Source: Lysobacterales bacterium (GTDB lineage Bacteria; Pseudomonadota; Gammaproteobacteria; Xanthomonadales; Xanthomonadaceae). Taken from it: 64,000 nt of DNA. Below, piece after piece: positions 53,501-64,000 of this stretch. How positions within the stretch are numbered: the stretch's first letter is position 1; each line of letters opens with the position of its first letter. The DNA is taken from positions 1 to 64,000 of the forward strand of contig JAEKKX010000009.1 in NCBI GenBank assembly GCA_019510125.1, written 5' to 3'. Made by a program: the position numbers and the translations under genes. Below the pieces are notes generated by a model, which saw only the letters and a list, made by a program, of their open reading frames with translations, was not told the origin of the DNA and searched no databases.

Positions 53501-56032
53501 CCGCCCGAGGCGGAGGTCCTGGCACGCGAGGTGGATCGCGGTCAGCGAAGACGAGCACATGGTGTCCAGCGTCATGCTGGGACCGTGCAGGTTCAGGAAA
53601 TACGAGACCCGGTTGGCGATGCTGGCGAGGCTGCCGGACAGGTTGTACTCGCCGTACATGACGCCGGCGTAGACGCCGACCTGGCCGGGCAACCCGCGCG
53701 CGTCGGCGACCTGCAGGCGGGCGCGGGTGTAGCCGGCGTCCTCGACCGCCATCCACGCGTGCTGCAGGAACAGCCGTTCCTGCGGGTCCATGCCCTTGGC
53801 CTCGCGCGGGGCGATGCCGAAGAAGCGCGGATCGAACTCGTCGACGCCCTCGATGAAGCCGCCCCAGCGGCTGTAGTGCGCATCCTCGCGCGTGCGGTCC
53901 TCGCTGTAGTGCGCGCGCCAGTCCCAGCGCTCGCGCGGCACTTCGACGATGCAGTCGCGGCCCTCGCGCAGGTTGCGCCAGAAGGCGTCGAGATCGGGCG
54001 ACTGCGGATAGCGGCCGCTGAGGCCGATGATGGCGATCGGTGCGTCCGCGACCGCGAGCGGCGCGGCCTGGGCAGGTGCGACCGTGCCAGGTGCGACCGT
54101 GCCAGGCGCGGCCGCGGGGGTCGCGACGGACGCGGACGCGCGGCTGCGCCGGCCGGGGCGCATTGCGCGGGATGCCGTGCGGACCTCGCCCGCGACCGGC
54201 ATCGGCGCAGGCGCGGCCGATGCGGCGTCCGCGGGCGGCGCGGCCGGTGGCGCGAACAGGCCGTCGAGCGTCTGCGCATGGGCGCGGACGAAGTAGGCGG
54301 CGAGTTCGTCGATGCTCTGGTACTCGAAGAACAGCGTCTTCGGCAGCGGCCCGAAGCGGCCTTCGAGCTGGCTGGTCAGGTCCATCGCGAGGATCGAATC
54401 GATCCCGTACTGTTCGAGCGCGGCCTGCGTCTCGATGCGCTGCGCCGGGATCTTCAGCACCGCCGAGAACTCGTCGCGCAGCAGCGTCCGGGTCTGCGCC
54501 AGGCGATCCCCGGCCGAGGCTGCGGGCGCGGCGGCGGCGGTCCGGGGCGCCGCCGTGGGCGCCGGCGGCGTGCGCATCTCGCCGGCCGCGCCGGCCGTCC
54601 CCTCCAGGGCCTGCCGCATCCCGTCCGGATCGCCGTACATCACCATCAACCGGCTTTCGTCCAGCGACAGGCAGCGATGCAGCGCCGCCAGGCCGTCGGC
54701 GGTGTCCAGCGAGCGCAGGCCGGTGCGCTGTTCGAGCTTGGTCATGCTGGCCGCGTCGACGTTCATCCCGCCGTCGCGCCAGTGCGGCCACGCGATCGAC
54801 AGCGTGTGCCCGGCGCACTCGCCCGCCGCCGCGCGCGCGTTGCGCCAGCCGGCGAACGCGTCCATGAAGCCGTTGGCCGCGGCGTAGTCCGCCTGGCCGA
54901 GGTTGCCCGCCCACGACGCGATCGAGGAGCACAGCACGAAGAAGTCGAGCGGGATCCCGCGCGTCGCCTCGTGCAGATGGAGCGTGCCGGCGACCTTCGG
55001 CGCGAGCACGTAGCGGACGTCGTCGTCGCGCTTGCGCAACAGGAACTCGTCGCGCAGCAGCCCGGCGCCGTGGACGATGCCGTCGAGCCGCCCGAGGTCG
55101 GCGAGGACGCCGGCCAGCAGCCGCGACACGTCATCGGCGCGCGCGATGTCCGCCTGCCGGTATTCGACCCGGCCAGCGTGGCCCGGCGCGGCGAGCCTGC
55201 TGTCCAGGAGGGCGTCGCCCGCGGGCGCGCTGCGGCCGACGAGCACCACCCGCGCCGCCGTGGTGCCGGCGAGGATGTCGGCGGCGACCAGCCGCCCCAG
55301 GCCGCCGAGCCCGCCGGTGACGAGGTAGACGCCGTGCTCCCGATAGGCGCAGGGCACGACGCCGGCGTCGCGATCGTCGTCGAGGAAGCGCCAGCGGCGC
55401 ACCTCGCGTCCGTCGCGGGTCCAGCGCACCAGCCGCGTGCCGGGACGTGCGCCTTCCACGCGCAGGCGTTCGGCCAGCGTCGCCGCATCGGTGTCCGCCG
55501 GGACGACGATCAGTTGCCCGGCGAGCAGCGGATTCTCGAGTGTTGCGGTCTCGAACAGCCCGGCCAGCCCTTCCAGCAGCGCGCCCGCGACGTCGTCCGC
55601 CGCCGCCACCTGCAGCAGGCAGCGGCCCTGCGGCCGGTCGCGCAGCATCTCGCGCAGCAGGCCGATGCAGGCGAGCACGGCGTCGGCGTAACCTGCGCCA
55701 AGGTCGGCGGGGGTCGCCGGCGGACTTGCAGCCGCGAGCCGCGTGCAGCGGCTTCCGGGCAGCGCCGCCGCCACGTCGGCGGCCTCGATCCGCGACAGCC
55801 CGCAGACGAGGACATGCCGCCGCTCCGGCATGGCGTCCGCATCGCCCGTCGGCGCGAGTTCGGGACGCCACAGCGGCAGCGCCAGGCGCGATGCGAACGG
55901 CCGGGACATGCCGGCGGGCGTCGCCGGGCGTGCTTCGGCCTGCTTCAACGCCCGGATCCGGGCCATCGCCGCCGCCTGCGACAGCGTCCCGTCCAGCAAC
56001 TCGCGATAGATCGTGGCCAGCGTCTGCTTCAT
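41582..56032 (-). CDS. Trans-AT polyketide synthase B: KR-ACP / KS-DH0-ECHx3-ACP-ACP / KS-DH0-KR*-ACP / KS
   Basis: The ATG at 56032 (MKQTLATIYRELLDGTLSQA) lies 4 nt after the stop of synthase A; the protein has 4816 residues. A docking segment is followed by KR1 (GGLGGLG near 240) and ACP1 (Ser near 546). KS1 (663-1088, Cys near 826, TMCSSSL) precedes a DH-like region without the catalytic His (about 1278-1498). Three crotonase-like domains follow: two degenerate (1638-1838, 1871-2058) and one better conserved (2107-2348). ACP2 and ACP3 (Ser near 2414 and 2538) both have DSITGV-x-W. KS2 (2650-3081, Cys near 2817) leads to a second dead DH (3255-3518), a KR whose usual Y-x3-N reads YSAGC (Tyr near 3903) and ACP4 (Ser near 4061). 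KS3 (4163-4602, Cys near 4335) and a terminal docking segment (RAAAIIDGID...) end the protein. KS3 must pair with the DH-KR-ACP of synthase C, a split module. Confidence 0.95.
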   Translation of the reverse strand: MKQTLATIYRELLDGTLSQAAAMARIRALKQAEARPATPAGMSRPFASRLALPLWRPELAPTGDADAMPERRHVLVCGLSRIEAADVAAALPGSRCTRLAAASPPATPADLGAGYADAVLACIGLLREMLRDRPQGRCLLQVAAADDVAGALLEGLAGLFETATLENPLLAGQLIVVPADTDAATLAERLRVEGARPGTRLVRWTRDGREVRRWRFLDDDRDAGVVPCAYREHGVYLVTGGLGGLGRLVAADILAGTTAARVVLVGRSAPAGDALLDSRLAAPGHAGRVEYRQADIARADDVSRLLAGVLADLGRLDGIVHGAGLLRDEFLLRKRDDDVRYVLAPKVAGTLHLHEATRGIPLDFFVLCSSIASWAGNLGQADYAAANGFMDAFAGWRNARAAAGECAGHTLSIAWPHWRDGGMNVDAASMTKLEQRTGLRSLDTADGLAALHRCLSLDESRLMVMYGDPDGMRQALEGTAGAAGEMRTPPAPTAAPRTAAAAPAASAGDRLAQTRTLLRDEFSAVLKIPAQRIETQAALEQYGIDSILAMDLTSQLEGRFGPLPKTLFFEYQSIDELAAYFVRAHAQTLDGLFAPPAAPPADAASAAPAPMPVAGEVRTASRAMRPGRRSRASASVATPAAAPGTVAPGTVAPAQAAPLAVADAPIAIIGLSGRYPQSPDLDAFWRNLREGRDCIVEVPRERWDWRAHYSEDRTREDAHYSRWGGFIEGVDEFDPRFFGIAPREAKGMDPQERLFLQHAWMAVEDAGYTRARLQVADARGLPGQVGVYAGVMYGEYNLSGSLASIANRVSYFLNLHGPSMTLDTMCSSSLTAIHLACQDLRLGRTAMAIAGGVNVSIHPNKYTMLSRGQFISGDGHCQSFGEGGDGYIPGEGVGVCVLKRLSEAERDGDPILGVIRGSALNHGGKTNGYTVPNPQAQAEVIRRALLEAGIDPRHVGYIEAHGTGTKLGDPIEIAALTRAFHGDAPGSAAETGYCLIGSAKSNIGHCESAAGIAGVTKVLLQMAHEAIVPSLHSSRLNPYIDFAATPFVVNQALRPWDAPVVDGRRLPRIAGVSSFGAGGSNAHVLIEEYRAPAATREATAWPLVFPLSARTPAQLAQRVEALLVFLERDDRIVDAHALARALQVGREAMDERTAFVAADLDEAKAALRALRDGVAGIGWRGNARQERDTLARLAEAPDFDARIDDAVARSAWPELAALWCMGWTPDWDALAAGLLPGSRPRMLRLPTYPFARERYWTAPVGIAPVGISLPSATVAMLHPLVHRNASSLQVSRFVSRFSGDEACFGDAGANGARTLPALLALEMVFAALDLAGAADGRDGHWTLDDTRWGDRPIVADAATADASEVEIALFPADDGVDVEIARLCADDDRVHLQTHARFEASPSQRAPGSAPPAKAAATPTETLTLPVLHAIVRELERAGGRGAIVAIARVEACAPVAQPGRIAVAADANGAFDIDVHDPQDRVCLRLRGVQIDAQIDAQLDGPLDVIDPPSSPPAAVAAVPVHAPSSALHATTATTATTATTATTATDTEISLLAPFAARSTATAATADQAHAGPRAIPAGPVEDKPSRIRLRMAAAVPATPSAPRPAIALSAIGPASSAVPPPCGEAADAAGADAVRLFHLPVSAGEGVYALEIHEALSATTIRRLAQAIEHAGGLAGAKALLLVDRGAAGWHGGRDLRDAAIRDGLLRAVAACPCPTIAVVPHGATGVGLLLAAICDAMVVGDAAAYAFAGPDAEGMADEGVARLFRARLGEARAAVLLERGLAFRGVQLPALGWACRVVAADDAHADACRLAVRLADKAQPALDLLKAHLAREIRACVDALEPLEPLEPLEPLEPSPPRAMSADAPPLLRIDATPADGLAACAETLCAALAQVDADGEAGCVLLCSGIDGFLPPIAGPADLAALAALTVAIRDCPLPVVAALDSGAGEAGWWLGLCCDAAVHAAERRCATDLHWAIAEPTLADDAIVLCEQRLGTPLAAWLARAGDALDGAALAARSGCATVVAEAQAMAEALRLATHWGRAPRAAAIAWKRARSEAWRRERDAVRAAREAAESAAAESSAAASSAPEANVAAVQPVAIALASAVVSLTLHPDGVALIEMHDRDARNMFSAALVDGLKEAFAQVAATPACRAVVLTGYDRYFATGGTVETLLAIQEGQARFTDETVFQSPMECPLPVIAAIQGHAIGGGWSFGMFADVVLLAEEGRYLSPYMGYGFTPGAGSTLMFPAKIGLDLARETLLCAEEVAGVALKRRGAPVPVLPHREVVPAALALAGDIARTPRARLVALKRGWTRRLRAAREEAYRREVEMHARTFVDNPETLARIRERFATPAVADAATPLPAVVPAIAPTAATVSIAEVVETLRTLLADELFLAPGEIDDDTPFIDLGLDSITGVTWIRKINARYGIDIEATRVYSHSTLTLLGRLVADTAGGDACVAATVEPAAPAAVVEPSPATATTSAAIAAAIPGATPAAAGGEGLDAVVARIGALLAGELLLRPEEIDETLPFIDMGLDSITGVIWVRAINAAYGTDIEATRVYSHPTLRELARLVLQEAAPQEAGPSAPATPAAAASPVPLPATPPAAVVSVPHAARRVLVSWRDRPASASARRASTSSALQPGRQRKPEPIAVIGIAGQFAMARDVDAFWANIASGRDCIVEIPEQRWRLRDHFREGAPTPGKTNSKWLGAIEDFDKFDPLFFNISPTEAESMEPQQRLFLQTCWHGIEDAGYRPQSLSGSQCGVFVGCGPSDYHQASREHRLSAQGFTGAATSILAARVSYFLNLRGPCLSIDTACSSSLVAIASACDSLNAGVSDLALAGGVYVMAGPAMHIMTAQAGMLSPDGRCHAFDQRANGFVPGEGVGVLVLKRLADAERDGDRIQAVIEGWGINQDGKSNGITAPNEESQARLLQSVYRRFDIAPGDIQLIEAHGTGTKLGDPIEVAGLKAAFAPFTDRRASCALGSVKSNIGHCLTAAGAAGMLKLVMAIRHHALPPTIHYRQRNEHIQLDDSPFYVNDTLRPWTVADGGTRRAAISSFGFSGTNAHLVVAEHRPQPQAARRADALTQDGRVIVPLSARTEAQLRRKAEDLLAFLRAQAQAPDLVALAYTLQVGRDAMGERLGFLVDSIEALAARLAAYLAGQDGAGEVYQGQVKRHREAIRLIAQDDEMRATVVGKWLAERKLSKLLDLWVKGLDLDWTMFYPGDRPARIGLPGYPFARERHWIAPAAEAPAGALHPLLHENASLLSGQRYRSRFDRDADVFATGADGRRVLPAATQLAMMIAAVSHATSDATGVAAIELASIACDGIPCDGIADDGCAIRIELAADDAGGIAVALRMEAGAAPSSDPLAAAVARLLPDADVRRVDPDAIRGRLASATQAIDGPASTRIGDGEILLRLTPDAAAATDRGPSAASIADALRAAALASGVPAEAATGPLHVDRILAAAPHRAATFAWARRAADGADGPRVDIDLIDDDGAIALSVHGLAMASVAAASMEPTDGTMTLVAPRWSPAPASPPVTPATEAATLVIGADAAQRQAFVAAGRDDRLSFATLGDDDVEAIAATLSGHAFERLVWIASRPDTPTLTEEAIIEHQQRGIVQVMRLARALERLEARETAEPARRDLQWDLVTVNALPATAGLPLEPTHAGLQGLTGSMAEVYPGWRIRMLDVPDLSASTIATLLAPGLPAAERGKAACHALRDGCWLQESLAPVDLVGAGGVAGQPFDAGATPYRHRGVYIVIGGSGGVGEVWTRHVGTRYRAKVVWIGRRALDDALRAKLAALEASGIAVDYEQADAARPGELEAACARIMRRHGAVHGVVHSAVGDFDQRLKTVSECDFRSILSVKMDLSVRIAQVFRDAALDFYLFFSSNASFVRGAGMAGYSAGCTFQDAFARALGQRLGSLVRTVNWGYWSVGAGSAMTDAMKRYFHETGYRPLDPDAAMAALDRFMASDLPQVSIAKYAAAQAASPQPRPAAARATAADAVAVEPASAPRADGEGAPDDLAGKALAFCAKLVGDALKIDPAALDADEPLETYGIDSVIVGLVNRSLQVHFEVGSTLLYEHRTLHGLAGHLLRTQQPRLRALFAAPVASPVASPAPAASRGEPLPAAAPHAPAPRLPGRRGVAASQADRTAPSSPRTRRIAIVGISGQYPGAVDLDAFWDNLRQGRDSVGEIPGNRWSLDGFYEPDEHAAVAAGKSYCKRGGFLDRFAEFDPLFFGIAPREALNMDPQERLFLQTAWNALENAGLTREALRRRFDRRVGVFAGITRAGYNLYRADADPAVKFWPRTSFGSVANRLSYLLDIEGPSLPVDTMCSSSLTALHEACEHILNGDCRAAIAGGVNLFLHPTSYIDMSSQHMLSKDGRCRSFGEGANGFVPGEGVGVVVLRPLEDAERDGDVIHGVIIATGINHGGKTNGYTVPNPTAQAALVREAIDRAGIDAGAIGYIEAHGTGTDLGDPIEIAGLEQAFAPDAVEPGHCAIGSVKSNIGHLEAAAGIAGLTKVLLQFRHGQIAPSLHAERTNPNIRFERTPFALNRTLTPWARPVVDGVAQARIAGVSSFGAGGANAHVLVEEHLPASGHGAAALDASPRTGVFPVSAKTPEQLRQRARDLLDALRDGRVAGGCAEVAHTLQTGREAMEARACFLAPDLATLATRLEAFVGDAGVRDGIFVARQDGAAAPAATRRAIDPAVVEGWLARGETDELARAWVDGAAIDWAAPWQGSGVRRVELPGYPFARETFWIDDVVRPAGAQDRPQPQPPGDLQRAAAIIDGIDAAAIAPEQGVRLLRALLGNPA
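48985..51120 (-). other. In-line block of three crotonase/ECH-like domains within synthase B
   Basis: The first repeat (51120-50520, YALEIHEALSATTIRRLAQAIE) and second (50420-49860, VLLCSGIDGFLPPIAG) have lost the oxyanion-loop glycines. The third (49715-48990) keeps GYDRYFATGGT, QGHAIGGGWSFGMFADVV and GYGFTPGAGSTLMFPAKIG but has ALKRGW where the stand-alone ECH2 has ALKNHL. It immediately precedes a beta-branching ACP doublet. Confidence 0.8.
50461..50505 (-). repeat. Five perfect copies of a 9-bp repeat coding for LEP triplets
   Basis: GTTCGAGCG is repeated five times. On the coding strand it encodes (LEP)n, a Pro/Glu linker between the first and second ECH-like domains of synthase B. Exact repeats of this kind are prone to slippage in multiples of 9 bp, which keep the frame. 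Confidence 0.9.
51392..51445 (-). repeat. Degenerate 9-bp repeats coding for Ala-Thr-Thr triplets
   Basis: Three exact GGTCGCGGT units followed by three variants encode ATTATTATTATTATTAT in the linker before the first ECH-like domain of synthase B. The variation shows an older array than the LEP repeat. Confidence 0.8.
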
Positions 56033-56036
56033 CGGA

Positions 56037-64000
<7,964 letters not shown>

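Overview
The DNA is very GC-rich and gene-dense. It carries a PqqU/YncD-type receptor, a Xanthomonas-type filamentous prophage and a dif site with a Xanthomonas-like core. Together these suggest a gammaproteobacterium of the Xanthomonadaceae (Lysobacter/Luteimonas/Xanthomonas relatives). That placement is inference from gene content, not from a marker gene.

Layout. (1) 2-3091: the 3' end of a nonribosomal peptide synthetase on the + strand (rest of a C domain, then A-PCP-TE), followed by a small membrane protein. (2) 3.9-7.9 kb: a PQQ-type quinoprotein interrupted by an in-frame amber codon, and convergent to it a PqqU/YncD-type receptor for PQQ uptake. (3) 8.2-14.4 kb: a minus-strand operon of DUF6361 protein, phospholipase D-like protein and SNF2/DEAD-like helicase with 11-nt gene overlaps. 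It looks like a phage-defence or DNA-processing operon, and the helicase is frameshifted. (4) 14.55-21.45 kb: a complete-looking inovirus integrated at dif. It has a 17-bp core duplication, XRE repressor, Rep, ssDNA-binding protein, coat protein with strong terminator, adsorption protein, DUF2523 protein, Zot and a hairpin-rich intergenic region. (5) 21.57-64.0 kb: a trans-AT polyketide synthase cluster running past the right edge.

The trans-AT cluster supplies its enzymes in trans: an acyl-hydrolase-like AT homologue, a malonyl AT, a donor ACP, a PksI-type ECH2, a PksH-type ECH1 and an HMG-CoA-synthase homologue (a beta-branching cassette without the decarboxylating KS). Three giant synthases are read right to left. 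The assembly line inferred in gene order is: (A) ACP-ACP / KS-DH0-ACP-ACP-DH* / KS-DH, then (B) KR-ACP / KS-DH0-ECH0-ECH0-ECH-ACP-ACP / KS-DH0-KR*-ACP / KS, then (C) DH-KR-ACP / KS-DH-KR-ACP / KS-KR-ACP / KS-DH. Here 0 marks a degenerate domain and * an atypical one. All three ACP doublets carry the Trp six residues after the phosphopantetheine Ser that marks beta-branching carriers, so up to three beta-alkyl branches are predicted. Proteins are split within modules (KS-DH|KR-ACP and KS|DH-KR-ACP). The last protein ends in KS-DH with no ACP or release domain, so the line must continue on another protein; the NRPS-TE at the left edge is one candidate.

Large plus-strand open frames opposite the PKS genes are composition artefacts and are not annotated. 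No tRNA, rRNA or CRISPR array was seen.
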